A stretch of DNA of 40,014 bases from Curvibacter sp. (GCA_020621965.1 JAHRYV010000029.1:1-40014), one strand, 5' to 3'. Positions 1 to 10,405 are shown, counted from the first letter of the stretch. Program-made: numbers and translations. The notes: generated by a model not told the origin, from the sequence alone.

Positions 1-701
<701 letters not shown>

Positions 702-716
702 GCCATAGGGTCAGCG

Positions 717-1661
717 ATGCCCCTCGGTACGCTGGAACGAACTCCCCCACCGTTCTTCCGCCAGGGCGCCTCCGCCCTGTCCCGGCTCATGCTGTTCAGC
801 GCACTGGCGCTGTTCCTCATGGTCGCCGACACGCGCTTCCATCTCACCGGGCCGCTGCGCATGACCATCGCCACGGTGCTGTATCCGCTGCAGTGGTCGC
901 TGCTGCAGCCGGTGCAGTGGACGCGCAACGTCGTCGATCACGTGCAGTCCCTGCGCAGTGCCCAGGAAGACGCGCAGTCCTACCACGAGCAGTTGCGCCT
1001 GCAGTCGCCGCGCGTGCAGCAGTTCGAGCAGTTGATGCTCGAGAATGAACGCCTGCGCCAGCTGCTCGAGTTGCGCGCGCGTCCCCAGACCGCCGGCATG
1101 GCGGCCCAGGTGTTGTACGACGCCGCCGACCCCTATGCGCACAAGGTGATCATCGACAAGGGCCTGATCCATGGTGTGAGCGCGGGTTCGCCGGTGATCG
1201 ACGAAGCCGGTGTGCTGGGGCAGGTCACGCGCGTCTATCCCTCGCTCAGCGAGGTGACGCTGGTGATCGACGCCGACCAGGCCATCCCCGTGCTCAACAC
1301 CCGCACCGGCGGGCGCGCCGTGGCCTTCGGCGACCCCAGCCTGCACGGCGGGGTGCTGGAGCTGCGCTACATCGGCACCAATGTGGACGTGCAGGCCGGC
1401 GATCTGCTGACCACCAGCGGCATCGACGGGGTCTACCCGCCGGGCCTGCCGGTGGCGCGCGTGGACAAGGTCGAGCGCCGGGTCGAGTCGCCTTTTGCCC
1501 GGATCTACTGCCTGCCGCAGGCCCGGGTCGACGGCGCGACCCAGGTGCTGATCCTGCCTTTGCTGGCGGGGCAGCAGCCCCCGCGGCCGCAAGAGCACGC
1601 GGTGGGACAGAAACCAGCGACGCCCAAGGCCAATGGCTCGGGCAAGGGAGCGCACAAATGA
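717..1661 (+). CDS. mreC: Rod shape-determining protein MreC
   Basis: Bitopic inner-membrane protein that links MreB to the elongasome enzymes (PBP2, RodA) in the periplasm. The 314-residue product has one membrane segment at about 25-42, then a coiled coil around residues 75-120 rich in Gln, Glu and Leu. A periplasmic beta-domain follows, with the family motifs VIIDKG, GVSAGSPV and TTSGIDGVYPPGLPV. The tail after about residue 285 is a low-complexity Pro/Gln/Lys-rich extension with no obvious function. The ATG at 717 has only a weak AGGG ribosome site. The stop overlaps the mreD start in an ATGA arrangement, which implies translational coupling. Confidence 0.96.
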   Translation: MPLGTLERTPPPFFRQGASALSRLMLFSALALFLMVADTRFHLTGPLRMTIATVLYPLQWSLLQPVQWTRNVVDHVQSLRSAQEDAQSYHEQLRLQSPRVQQFEQLMLENERLRQLLELRARPQTAGMAAQVLYDAADPYAHKVIIDKGLIHGVSAGSPVIDEAGVLGQVTRVYPSLSEVTLVIDADQAIPVLNTRTGGRAVAFGDPSLHGGVLELRYIGTNVDVQAGDLLTTSGIDGVYPPGLPVARVDKVERRVESPFARIYCLPQARVDGATQVLILPLLAGQQPPRPQEHAVGQKPATPKANGSGKGAHK

Positions 1662-2188
1662 TCATGCGTCCCGGCCAGCTGCTGTTGTTGCCCGCCAACC
1701 CGCTGTTCGTCTGGGGCAGCCTGGTGGGAACTTTCCTGCTGGTCGTGTTGTTGAACATCTCCCTCTGGGGGCGCGCGCCCTGGGCGCCGGACCTGCTGGC
1801 GCTGGCGCTGGTGTTCTGGGGGGTGCATCAGCCGCAGCGCATCGGCATCGGCGCGGCTTTCGCGTTCGGTCTGCTGATGGACGTGCATCAGGGCAGCGTG
1901 CTGGGGCAGCACGCGCTGGCCTATGCGGTGCTCAATTTCTTCGCCATCGCCATCCACCGGCGCCTGCTCTGGTTCACCCTGACCTCGCAGGCGGTGCAGG
2001 TCCTGCCCCTGCTGGTCGCCGCGCATGCCGTGGCGCTGGCCGTGCGCCTGATGGTGGGCGGCAACTTCCCGGGGTTCTCGCTGCTGCTGGCGCCCCTGCT
2101 GGAGGCCCTGCTGTGGCCGCTGGCCACTCTGGTGCTGCTGCTGCCGCAGCGCCGCGCGCCCCAACCCGACGCCAACCGTCCCCTGTAG
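1658..2188 (+). CDS. mreD: Rod shape-determining protein MreD
   Basis: Small integral membrane partner of MreC in the elongation complex. The 176-residue product is almost entirely hydrophobic, with five or six predicted membrane spans. It has the MreD pattern of a proline/glycine-containing first span (LLPANPLFVWGS), a WAPDLLALALVFW segment, and GAAFAFGLLMDVHQGSVLGQ, the most conserved part of the family. The start overlaps the mreC stop by four bases. The gene is followed 12 bases later by mrdA. Identification rests on the hydropathy pattern, the motifs and the gene order. Confidence 0.95.
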   Translation: MIMRPGQLLLLPANPLFVWGSLVGTFLLVVLLNISLWGRAPWAPDLLALALVFWGVHQPQRIGIGAAFAFGLLMDVHQGSVLGQHALAYAVLNFFAIAIHRRLLWFTLTSQAVQVLPLLVAAHAVALAVRLMVGGNFPGFSLLLAPLLEALLWPLATLVLLLPQRRAPQPDANRPL

Positions 2189-2200
2189 GCCCGCGCCGCC

Positions 2201-4183
2201 ATGACCGAACTGCGCAATGTCGAGGCCGACCTGCATCGTTTTCGTGCGCGCGTGCTGGCGGTCACGGTGCTGGTGTTCGTCTGCTTTGTGACCCTCGCCT
2301 TGCGGCTGCTCTACCTGCAGGTGGTACGCCATGCCGAGCTGCAGGAGCAGGCCGAGATCAACCGCACCACGGTGGTGCCGCTGGTGCCCACACGCGGCCT
2401 GATCCTGGACCGCAACGGCATTCCGCTGGCCACCAACTACTCGGCCTATACGCTGGAGATCACACCCTCGCTGGTGGAGAACCTGGAGCGCACCATCGAC
2501 GAGCTGAGCGAGCTGGTGGACATCTCGCCGCGTGACCGCCGGCGTTTTCGCAAGCTGATGGACGAAACCAAGGGCGTGGAGTCGCTGCCCATCCGCACCC
2601 GTCTGGGCGACGCGGAAGTGGCGCGCTTCGTGGCGCAGCGTTATCGCTTCAGCGGCGTGGACATCCGCGCGCGTCTGTTTCGCAACTACCCCTGGGGCGA
2701 GCTCGGCAGCCATGTGGTGGGTTACATCGGCCGCATCAACCCGGCCGAGAAAAGAGAGCAGGACGACTGGTCCGACGAAGACCAGGCCAACTATCGCGGC
2801 ACCGACTACATCGGCAAGCTCGGTGTCGAGCAGAGCCTGGAGAAACACCTGCACGGCATCACCGGCTTCGAGCGCGTCGAGACCTCGGCCGGCGGGCGCG
2901 CCGTGCGCAAGCTCGCCAGCAGCACGGCCAAGCCCGGCAACAACGTGGTGCTGTCGATCGACATCAAGCTGCAGAACCTGGTCGAGGAGATGTTCGGCCA
3001 GCGCCGTGGCGCCCTGGTGGCGCTGGACCCGAACAACGGCGAGATCCTGGCCTTCGTCAGCAAACCGACCTTCGACCCGAACATGTTCGTCGAGGGCATC
3101 GACTCCGAATCCTGGCAGGCCCTCAACGAGTCGATCGAAAAGCCCCTGCTGAACCGCGCGCTGCGCGGCACCTACCCGCCGGGCTCGACCTACAAGCCCT
3201 TCATGGCGCTGGCGGCGCTGGAGACGGGCAAACGCTCGGCCACCACCATCATCAACGACGGCGGCTCCTGGACTTTCGGCGACCACACCTTCCGCAGCCA
3301 CGGCGACGGAGGGCTGGGGCCGGTGGACATGCACCGCAGCATCGTCAAGTCCAGCAACGTCTATTACTACTCGCTGGCCAACGAGCTGGGCGTGGACGCC
3401 ATCCACGACTTCATGAAGCCGCTTGGTTTCGGCCAGCTCACCGGCATCGACATCCAGGGCGAGGTGCGCGGCGTGCTGCCCAGCCAGGAATGGAAGCGCC
3501 GCACCTACAAGCGGCCCGAGCAGAAGAAGTGGTACGCCGGCGAGACCATCTCGCTGGGCATCGGCCAGGGCTACAACACCTTCACCATGCTGCAGCTGGC
3601 CTCGGCCACGGCCACGCTGGCCAACAACGGCGTCAAGCACACGCCGCACCTGGTGATCGGCACCCAGCAGGCGGGCAGCCAGGTGACGCAGGCGGTGGCC
3701 AAACAGTCTTCGGAAGACCTGCGTTATGCGCGCAAGAACCTCGACGTCGTGCGCCGTGCGCTGGCGGCCGTGACGCAGGACGGCACCTCGGCGCGTTCCT
3801 TCATCGGTGCCAGCTATCTCAGCGCCGGCAAGACCGGCACCGCGCAGGCGGTGACCATCGGCCAGAAGGAGAAATACGACGCGCGCAAGCTCGAGGAGCA
3901 CCAGCGCGACCACGCCCTGTACATCGCCTTCGCCCCAGTGGACGCACCCCGGATCGCCCTGGCGGCGATCGTCGAGAACTCAGGCTTCGGGGCCGAGCAC
4001 GCCGCGCCCATGGCGCGCCGGGTGTTCGACTACTGGCTGCTGGGACAGTACCCGAGCGAGGAGGACCTGGCGGCCGTCAAACAGGGCCGCGCGGCCACGC
4101 CGATCGGCAAACCCCGCCCGGCCGCCGAGGTGGCCTGGCCACCCAAGGGCAAGGGCGCCCTGCACGTGACCATCCAGCCCTAG
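2201..4183 (+). CDS. mrdA: Penicillin-binding protein 2, peptidoglycan transpeptidase MrdA
   Basis: Class B penicillin-binding protein that cross-links peptidoglycan during cell elongation. The 660-residue protein has an N-terminal membrane anchor (about 18-40), a PBP dimerisation domain (about 60-240) and a C-terminal transpeptidase domain. All three catalytic motifs are present: S329-T-Y-K332, SSN in KSSNVYYY, and K544-T-G546. It closes the mre cluster. In many relatives rodA (mrdB), the partner glycosyltransferase, lies immediately downstream. Here the next gene is on the other strand and unrelated, so rodA must be elsewhere or absent. Only 12 bases separate the stop from the convergent TSUP gene, and I see no strong terminator between them. 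Confidence 0.97.
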   Translation: MTELRNVEADLHRFRARVLAVTVLVFVCFVTLALRLLYLQVVRHAELQEQAEINRTTVVPLVPTRGLILDRNGIPLATNYSAYTLEITPSLVENLERTIDELSELVDISPRDRRRFRKLMDETKGVESLPIRTRLGDAEVARFVAQRYRFSGVDIRARLFRNYPWGELGSHVVGYIGRINPAEKREQDDWSDEDQANYRGTDYIGKLGVEQSLEKHLHGITGFERVETSAGGRAVRKLASSTAKPGNNVVLSIDIKLQNLVEEMFGQRRGALVALDPNNGEILAFVSKPTFDPNMFVEGIDSESWQALNESIEKPLLNRALRGTYPPGSTYKPFMALAALETGKRSATTIINDGGSWTFGDHTFRSHGDGGLGPVDMHRSIVKSSNVYYYSLANELGVDAIHDFMKPLGFGQLTGIDIQGEVRGVLPSQEWKRRTYKRPEQKKWYAGETISLGIGQGYNTFTMLQLASATATLANNGVKHTPHLVIGTQQAGSQVTQAVAKQSSEDLRYARKNLDVVRRALAAVTQDGTSARSFIGASYLSAGKTGTAQAVTIGQKEKYDARKLEEHQRDHALYIAFAPVDAPRIALAAIVENSGFGAEHAAPMARRVFDYWLLGQYPSEEDLAAVKQGRAATPIGKPRPAAEVAWPPKGKGALHVTIQP

Positions 4184-4195
4184 GGCGTATCTTCG

Positions 4196-4954
4196 TTAGC
4201 GCAGGAAGGCGTCGTAGCCGGTCTTGAGGATCAGGGCACCCACCACGACGATGAAAACGCCGCGCACGAAGCCGGCGCCATGCTTGAGGGCCAGCCGCGT
4301 GCCCAGCAGACTGCCCGCCACATTGGCCAGGGCCAGCGTCAGCATGAAATGCCACCAGACATGGCCCTTGAGCGCGAACAGCAGAATGGCCGCCAGGTTG
4401 CTGCTCAGATTGAGCAGCTTGGCCCCGGCCGAGGCGTGCAGGAAGTCGTAGCCCAGCCAGCGCACCAGCAGGAAGACGAAAAAGCTGCCGGTGCCGGGGC
4501 CGAAGAAGCCGTCGTAGAAACCGATCACCAGGCCGACGCTGCCGGCGGCCAGTATCTCCCGCCGGCCGGAAAAACGCGGCGCATGGCTGCGCCCGAGTTC
4601 CTTTTTCATGAGGGTGTAGACCAGCACGACCAGCAAAACGGCCGGCAGCAGCTTGCGCAGGAAATCCGGCGCCACCAGGGTGACGAGCCAGGCGCCAGCC
4701 AGCGCGCCGGCGAAGCTCAGGCCCATGGCCGGCAGCAGGGCGCCCCAGCGCGTCTCGACCCGGCGCACGTACTGCACCGAGGCGAAGGCCGTGCCCCAGA
4801 CCGAGGCGGACTTGTTGGTGCCGAACAGGGTGGCGGCGTGGGTGGTCGGGTAGGCGGCGAACAGCGCCGGCAGCAGGATCAGGCCGCCGCCGCCGACGAT
4901 GGCGTCGACGAAGCCGGCCAGCAGCGAGGCCAGGGTGACGAGGAAAAAATCCAT
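4196..4954 (-). CDS. TSUP (TauE/SafE) family membrane permease
   Basis: Probable exporter or importer of sulfur-containing or organic anions; the family includes sulfite and sulfoacetate exporters, and the substrate here is unknown. The 252-residue product has about eight hydrophobic spans and the two family repeats. The N-terminal motif FVDAIVGGGGLILLPAL is diagnostic, and its counterpart GFYDGFFGPGTGSFF lies in the second half. I chose the ATG at 4954 because it begins the first membrane span directly. The same frame stays open upstream to an ATG at 5077, which would add 41 polar residues read through a terminator hairpin; that is unlikely. Its ribosome site is weak. It is convergent with mrdA. 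Confidence 0.9.
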   Translation of the reverse strand: MDFFLVTLASLLAGFVDAIVGGGGLILLPALFAAYPTTHAATLFGTNKSASVWGTAFASVQYVRRVETRWGALLPAMGLSFAGALAGAWLVTLVAPDFLRKLLPAVLLVVLVYTLMKKELGRSHAPRFSGRREILAAGSVGLVIGFYDGFFGPGTGSFFVFLLVRWLGYDFLHASAGAKLLNLSSNLAAILLFALKGHVWWHFMLTLALANVAGSLLGTRLALKHGAGFVRGVFIVVVGALILKTGYDAFLR

Positions 4955-4971
4955 GAACGGAATTGCTGGAA

Positions 4972-5002
4972 ATAAAAAAGGCACCGGGGTGAGCGGTGCC
5001 TT
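4972..5002 (-). terminator. Intrinsic terminator in the leader of the TSUP gene
   Basis: Read on the minus strand, a perfect 9-bp stem (arms 5002-4994 and 4986-4978) with a 7-nt loop runs into six consecutive T residues (4979-4974, the first two shared with the stem) followed by ATTT. This is a textbook rho-independent terminator. It ends only 18 bases upstream of the TSUP start codon, so it lies inside the 5' leader, not after a gene. A smaller hairpin (CCATC/GATGG, about 5010-5026) precedes it. It may be an attenuator or the end of a short leader RNA. Confidence 0.75.
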
Positions 5003-5192
5003 GTGAACGCCATCTGCTTTGGATGGTATCAATTCTATTGTTCGGATTGTGGGAGTGTCTTCCTCGGTTCCTCTCATGCGGCGCCTGTCAGCCCGCTGCG
5101 AGTGGGCGTAATTTAAGCTAGGCCGGCCGGACCGGACATAGGGGTTTCCCCGGCCATGGGGCGCCTGCCCGGCGGTGGCACGGTTAGTGCTT

Positions 5193-5202
5193 ACCCTAGG
5201 GT
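5193..5202. promoter_or_regulatory. Palindrome ACCCTAGGGT, possible operator
   Basis: A perfect 10-bp palindrome centred on CTAG, a tetranucleotide that is usually rare in proteobacterial coding DNA. It lies 18 bases before the start of the small + strand gene at 5220 and upstream of the TSUP leader on the other strand. The position fits a regulator-binding site, but no known consensus was matched. Confidence 0.3.
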
Positions 5203-5219
5203 GTCGAAGGGGATACACG

Positions 5220-5525
5220 ATGCGAGAAAGTGAACGAGTCGCCATAGCCGCCCACTTCCACGTCCAGCTGCGCCGGGTGACCGGCCGGGTGACGGACACC
5301 GAGTGGATGGCGTGCAATCTGGATTACGCCGATGCCATGGTGCGTTTCGCGCGCGAGGCGGCCATCGTCTACGCCCAGCCCGAGCTGGCCGAGCAGGCCC
5401 GGCGCCTGGAGGCGGCCATGGAGCCGCTGCGCCCCGCACCCAAACCGGTCAAGGCGGCGCCTGCGGCGCCAGCCCCCGCCGAGGAGCCGCCGGCGCGCTA
5501 CGTCGGCCGCCTGCGCGGCGGTTAG
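5220..5525 (+). CDS. Small protein of unknown function
   Basis: I do not recognise this 101-residue product. The first 75 residues look like a compact alpha-helical domain (RESERVAIAAHFHVQLRRVTGRV and ARRLEAAMEPLRP regions). The tail is a flexible Ala/Pro-rich stretch ending in basic residues (RYVGRLRGG). There are no cysteines, signal peptide or membrane span, so it is probably cytoplasmic. I chose the ATG at 5220 over the upstream GTG at 5175 because AAGGGG lies eight bases ahead of it. The stop overlaps the stop of the convergent oxidoreductase gene. Codon use matches the neighbours, which suggests a real gene. Confidence 0.7.
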   Translation: MRESERVAIAAHFHVQLRRVTGRVTDTEWMACNLDYADAMVRFAREAAIVYAQPELAEQARRLEAAMEPLRPAPKPVKAAPAAPAPAEEPPARYVGRLRGG

Positions 5526-7223
5526 CGCCCTGACAGGATCAGGTGCGCCGCGCGCTCGGCGATCATCAGCGTGGGTGAGTTGGTGTTGCCACTGGTGATG
5601 GTCGGCATCACGCCGGCATCGGCCACGCGCAGGCCGCGCACGCCGCGCACACGCAGCTGCGGGTCCACCACGGCCTGCGGGTCGTCGGCACGGCCCATGC
5701 GCGTCGTGCCCACCGGGTGGAAGATGGTGGTGGCAATGTCACCGGCCAGGCGCGCCAGGTCCTCGTCGCTCTGGTACTGCACACCGGGTTTCCATTCCTC
5801 GGGCTGGTACTTCGCCATGGCGGGTTGCGACACGATGCGCCGCGTCACACGCAGCGAATCGGCGGCCACCTTGCGGTCCTCCGGCGTGCTCAGGTAGTTG
5901 GGGGCGATGGCCGGCGCCACCTCGAAGCGGTTGCTGCGGATCTGGATGGTGCCGCGGCTGGTCGGGTTGAGGTTGCAGACGCTGGCCGTGAAGGCGTTGA
6001 AGCCGTGCAACGGCTCGCCGAAGGCGTCCAGCGAGAGCGGCTGCACGTGGTATTCGATGTTCGGCCAGGGCAGCGCCGGGTCGCTCTTGGTGAAGGCCCC
6101 CAGCTGGCTGGGCGCCATGCTCATGGGGCCACTGCGCTTGAGCGCGTATTGCAGGCCGATCTTCGCCTTGCCCCACAGGCTGTTGGCCATGGTGTTGAGT
6201 GTCTTGACACCCTGCACCTTGTAGACCGAGCGGATCTGCAGGTGGTCCTGCAGATTGGCGCCCACGCCCGGCAGTTCGTGCACCACGGGCACGCCATGTT
6301 GTTGCAGCAACTCGCCCGGCCCGATGCCCGAGAGCTGCAGGATCTGGGTGGAGCCGACGCTGCCCGCGCTGAGCACCACCTCGCTCTTGGCGGTGGCGGT
6401 CACCATTTCCTGGCCGGTCCAGACCTGCACGCCGGTGCACTGCTTGCTGCCGTCGGCCGCGGTCTCGACGACCAGCTTCGCCACCTGGGCCGAGGTCCAG
6501 AGTTCGAAATTGGGGCGACCGTAGCAGGTCGGGCGCAAAAAGGCCTTGGCCGTGTTCCAGCGCCAGCCGCTCTTCTGGTTGACCTCGAAATAACCCACGC
6601 CCTCGTTGTTGCCGCGGTTGAAGTCGTCACTGGCCGGCACGCCGGCCTGCACGGCCGCCTGGGCAAAGGCGTCCAGCACGTCCCAGCGCAGGCGCTGCTT
6701 CTCGATGCGCCATTCGCCGCCGGTCTGGTGGTGGCGCATCAGCTTGCGGTAGTGGTCGGCTGGTTGCTTCGAGGTGTCGAGCAGCTCGGTTGCCACACCC
6801 TTGGTGCCGTGCACCGCATCGGCGCCCTTGTGGTAATCCTCGTGGTGCTTGAAGTAGGGCAGCACTTGGTCCCAGCGCCAGCCGTCGTCGCCGGTCAGCT
6901 GCGCCCACTGGTCGTAGTCGCGCGACTGGCCGCGCATGTAGATCATGCCGTTGATGCTGGAGCAGCCGCCCAGCGTCTTGCCGCGCGGGTAACGCAACTG
7001 GCGGCCGTTGAGGCCCCGGTCCGGTTCGGTGCTGGTACAGCCAGTCGGTGCGCGGTTGCTGATTGAGATAACCCACCGGGATGTGGATCCAGTGGTAGTC
7101 GTCGCGGCGGCCGGCCTCGATCAGCAGCACGCGCTTGCTGGCGTCCATGCTGAGTCGGTTGGCCAGCAGGCAACCGGCGGTGCCGGCGCCGATGATGATG
7201 TAGTCGAAGGTGGTGTCGCTCAT
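5522..7223 (-). pseudogene. GMC-family FAD oxidoreductase (choline dehydrogenase-like), frameshifted
   Basis: FAD-dependent alcohol dehydrogenase of the glucose-methanol-choline family; the alcohol substrate is unknown. The N-terminus at 7223 encodes the dinucleotide-binding motif IIIGAGTAGCLLANRL. At about base 7031 one extra C (minus strand) shifts the frame: the first frame reads through WLYQ, and the correct continuation TEP, GLNGRQLRYPRG and the GMC signature GKTLGGCSSINGM are one frame over. The rest is intact to the stop, with the catalytic-site region FHPVGTTRMG and a normal C-terminus. Without the extra base the protein would be about 566 residues, normal for the family. It is either a recent pseudogene or an assembly error. 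It lies downstream of mmsA in the same orientation. Confidence 0.88.
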
Positions 7224-7256
7224 GGTGGGACCTTGCTCGGTTGGCGTTGGCGAGGG

Positions 7257-7338
7257 GCTGCTTGCACGGGGAGGCGGGGCGGGCTCAGAGGCGCTGCGCT
7301 TTGCCACATCGCCCGCCCCGCCTCCCCGTGCAAGCAGC
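7257..7338. repeat. Large hairpin repeat, copy 1
   Basis: Two perfectly complementary 27-base arms (7257-7283 and 7312-7338) enclose a 28-base centre (7284-7311) that begins CTCAGAGGCG and ends CCACATCG. The same 28 bases recur in reverse complement at 7406-7433, inside a second hairpin with different arms. It lies between two genes of the same strand and has no T-tract, so it does not look like a simple terminator. It resembles a non-coding miniature or palindromic repeat element; I cannot name the family. Confidence 0.85.
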
Positions 7339-7380
7339 GTGGGCATCCGAGAGGGCAGACCCCGGCCTGCAACCATCCCA

Positions 7381-7457
7381 GCCCGGCGAGCCCGGTGTGC
7401 GGGGGCGATGTGGCAAAGCGCAGCGCCTCTGAGCCCCCGCACACCGGGCTTGGCGGG
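7381..7457. repeat. Large hairpin repeat, copy 2, core inverted
   Basis: Arms at 7381-7405 and 7434-7458 pair over 25 positions with one mismatch and one G-T wobble; the inner 17 positions are perfect. They enclose the exact reverse complement (7406-7433) of the 28-base centre of copy 1. The arm sequence is unrelated to that of copy 1. The two centres are therefore an inverted pair 94 bases apart and could pair with each other as well as being presented as loops. Confidence 0.82.
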
Positions 7458-7478
7458 CGTGCGAGGGAAAACAAAACA

Positions 7479-8990
<1,512 letters not shown>

Positions 8991-9050
8991 GGTGATATCT
9001 CCGAAGGGATGGCGAAGTGTCCTGGAAATCCACGTGTTTTTCCAATGACT

Positions 9051-9062
9051 TGCTTAAAAGCA
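9051..9062. promoter_or_regulatory. Inverted repeat in the mmsA/lysR divergent promoter region
   Basis: TGCTT-AA-AAGCA in the 91-bp gap between mmsA and the LysR gene. It sits directly beside an AT-rich stretch (GATATAAATTTTAC) that could carry a -10 element. The size and place suit a LysR-type binding site, but this is inference from position and symmetry. Confidence 0.4.
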
Positions 9063-9081
9063 TGATATAAATTTTACAAAT

Positions 9082-9990
9082 ATGGCCGCCGTTCCCGATC
9101 TTCAGGCTTTGCGTGCCTTCGCTGCCGTCGCGCGCGAAGGCAATGTCTCGCGTGCCGCCACCCGGCTGCATCTGAGCCAGCCGGCCGTGAGTCTGCAGCT
9201 CAAGGCTCTCGCCGAACTTACAGGCCTGCAGCTGTTCACCCGCACGCCGCACGGCCTGGCCCTCACCCCCGACGGCGCGGCCCTGCTGCCGCAGGCCGAA
9301 AAGGCGCTGGCCGCGCTGGCCGATTTCGGCCAGGCCGCGCTGAGCCTGCACAACACCGTGCGCGGGCGCCTGCGCATCGGCACCATCCTCGACCCCGAGT
9401 TCACCCGCCTGGGCGCCTTCCTCAAGGAACTGGTGGAGACGGCGCCGCAGATCGAGACCGAACTGCGCCAGGCCATGAGCGGCGAAGTGATGGCACAGAT
9501 CGGCCGCGGCGAGCTGGACGTGGGCTTTTACCTCGGCCTGCCGGGCGATGCGGCGCCGGGTGGCGTGGGCGAGCAGTTCGAGCTGCGGGCGCTCTCGCAC
9601 TTCAGCTACCGCGTGCTGGCGCCGGCCGGCTGGGGCGAGCAGGTGCTGGGCCGCGACTGGAAGGCGCTCGCGGCGCTGCCGTGGATCGCCACCCCGCCGG
9701 CCTCGGCGCACCACCGGCTGCTGGCCGGCGTCTTCGGCCCGCTGGGTGTGACGCCGCGCCAGGTAGCGCTGGTCGATCAGGAGGCCTCCATGCTGGACCT
9801 GGTGCGCTCCGGCGTGGGCCTGAGCCTGGTGCGCGAATCGATCGCCATCACCGAGGCGCAGGCGCGCGGCCTGGTGGTGGCGGATCGCGTGAGCCTGGAG
9901 TGCCAACTTTGCTTCGTCAGCCTGCGCGCGCGGCGTGGCGAGCCGGTGGTGGCGAGTGCGTGGGCGGCGTTGGAGCAGGTGTGGCGGTGA
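9082..9990 (+). CDS. LysR-family transcriptional regulator
   Basis: DNA-binding regulator, 302 residues, the usual LysR length. The winged helix-turn-helix is in residues 1-65, with the typical ALRAFAAVAREGNVSRAATRLHLSQPAVSLQLKALAELTGLQLFTR pattern in outline (LSQPAVSLQ is the recognition helix region). The rest is the periplasmic-binding-like effector domain. It is divergent from mmsA, so control of mmsA and the downstream oxidoreductase is likely; its own expression may be autoregulated from the shared 91-bp gap. The ATG at 9082 has no clear ribosome site, so the message may be leaderless or the start slightly different. The effector is unknown. Confidence 0.92.
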   Translation: MAAVPDLQALRAFAAVAREGNVSRAATRLHLSQPAVSLQLKALAELTGLQLFTRTPHGLALTPDGAALLPQAEKALAALADFGQAALSLHNTVRGRLRIGTILDPEFTRLGAFLKELVETAPQIETELRQAMSGEVMAQIGRGELDVGFYLGLPGDAAPGGVGEQFELRALSHFSYRVLAPAGWGEQVLGRDWKALAALPWIATPPASAHHRLLAGVFGPLGVTPRQVALVDQEASMLDLVRSGVGLSLVRESIAITEAQARGLVVADRVSLECQLCFVSLRARRGEPVVASAWAALEQVWR

Positions 9991-10077
9991 GGCCTGCTTG
10001 TCGACGAAATTGAGCCGCAGTGCCGATCCTAAGAACCGAGGCATGATATCTGCACCAATAATCCCGAGAGGTTCAAG

Positions 10078-10317
10078 ATGCAAGACATGGATCTTTTACA
10101 GCGCCTTCGGCAGAGTAGGCTTCCCCATGTTCTAACCGAGCCTAGTGCTATCGAAAGTGCGATGTGTCTCACGGACAAGAATCTCATTGCGGCGAAATTT
10201 GCGCCGCAATCCAAATCACCACGGCACTACGGTCAGCGTCCATGTGCTGTTGTTCTGAGCATCACACAACTTGGAATTCAGGCCTCTAAGCATTTCGAGC
10301 GCACGAAGGGATCGTGA
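10078..10317 (+). CDS. Possible small orphan protein
   Basis: A 79-codon frame preceded by GAGAGG seven bases ahead of the ATG. The product has no recognisable domain. It starts with a polar helix-like segment (QDMDLLQRLRQSRLP) and is otherwise basic and Ser-rich. Base composition is clearly lower in GC than the flanking genes, as it is for the next frame downstream. It could be a genuine acquired gene, a remnant or chance coding. Confidence 0.35.
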   Translation: MQDMDLLQRLRQSRLPHVLTEPSAIESAMCLTDKNLIAAKFAPQSKSPRHYGQRPCAVVLSITQLGIQASKHFERTKGS

Positions 10318-10405
10318 TGAGATGTTTCTTGGATTTTGGTAGGCTTCAGCTGCTTAGTCGGCAAGAAGCCAGAAGCCGCTGCGTCCAACCTGACAGGGAG
10401 AGGGT

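Noticed and set aside
1505..3913. An 802-codon minus-strand frame opposite mreC-mrdA
   Set aside because: His/Gln/Arg/Ala-rich translation typical of antisense reading of GC-rich genes; the + strand genes are certain.
4196..5317. N-terminally extended TSUP protein from an upstream start
   Set aside because: The added residues are polar, include the terminator hairpin, and do not fit the family; the hydrophobic start at 4954 does.
7257..7458. Twin hairpins as targets of the RAYT at 29389
   Set aside because: No stem or loop sequence is shared with the REP-like palindrome beside the RAYT, so a link cannot be supported.
7257..7458. Twin hairpins as ordinary transcription terminators
   Set aside because: No T-tract follows either stem on either strand, and the stems and loops are far larger than needed.
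7257..7458. CRISPR array
   Set aside because: Only two inverted copies of one centre, no direct repeats, no regular spacers and no cas genes in the window.
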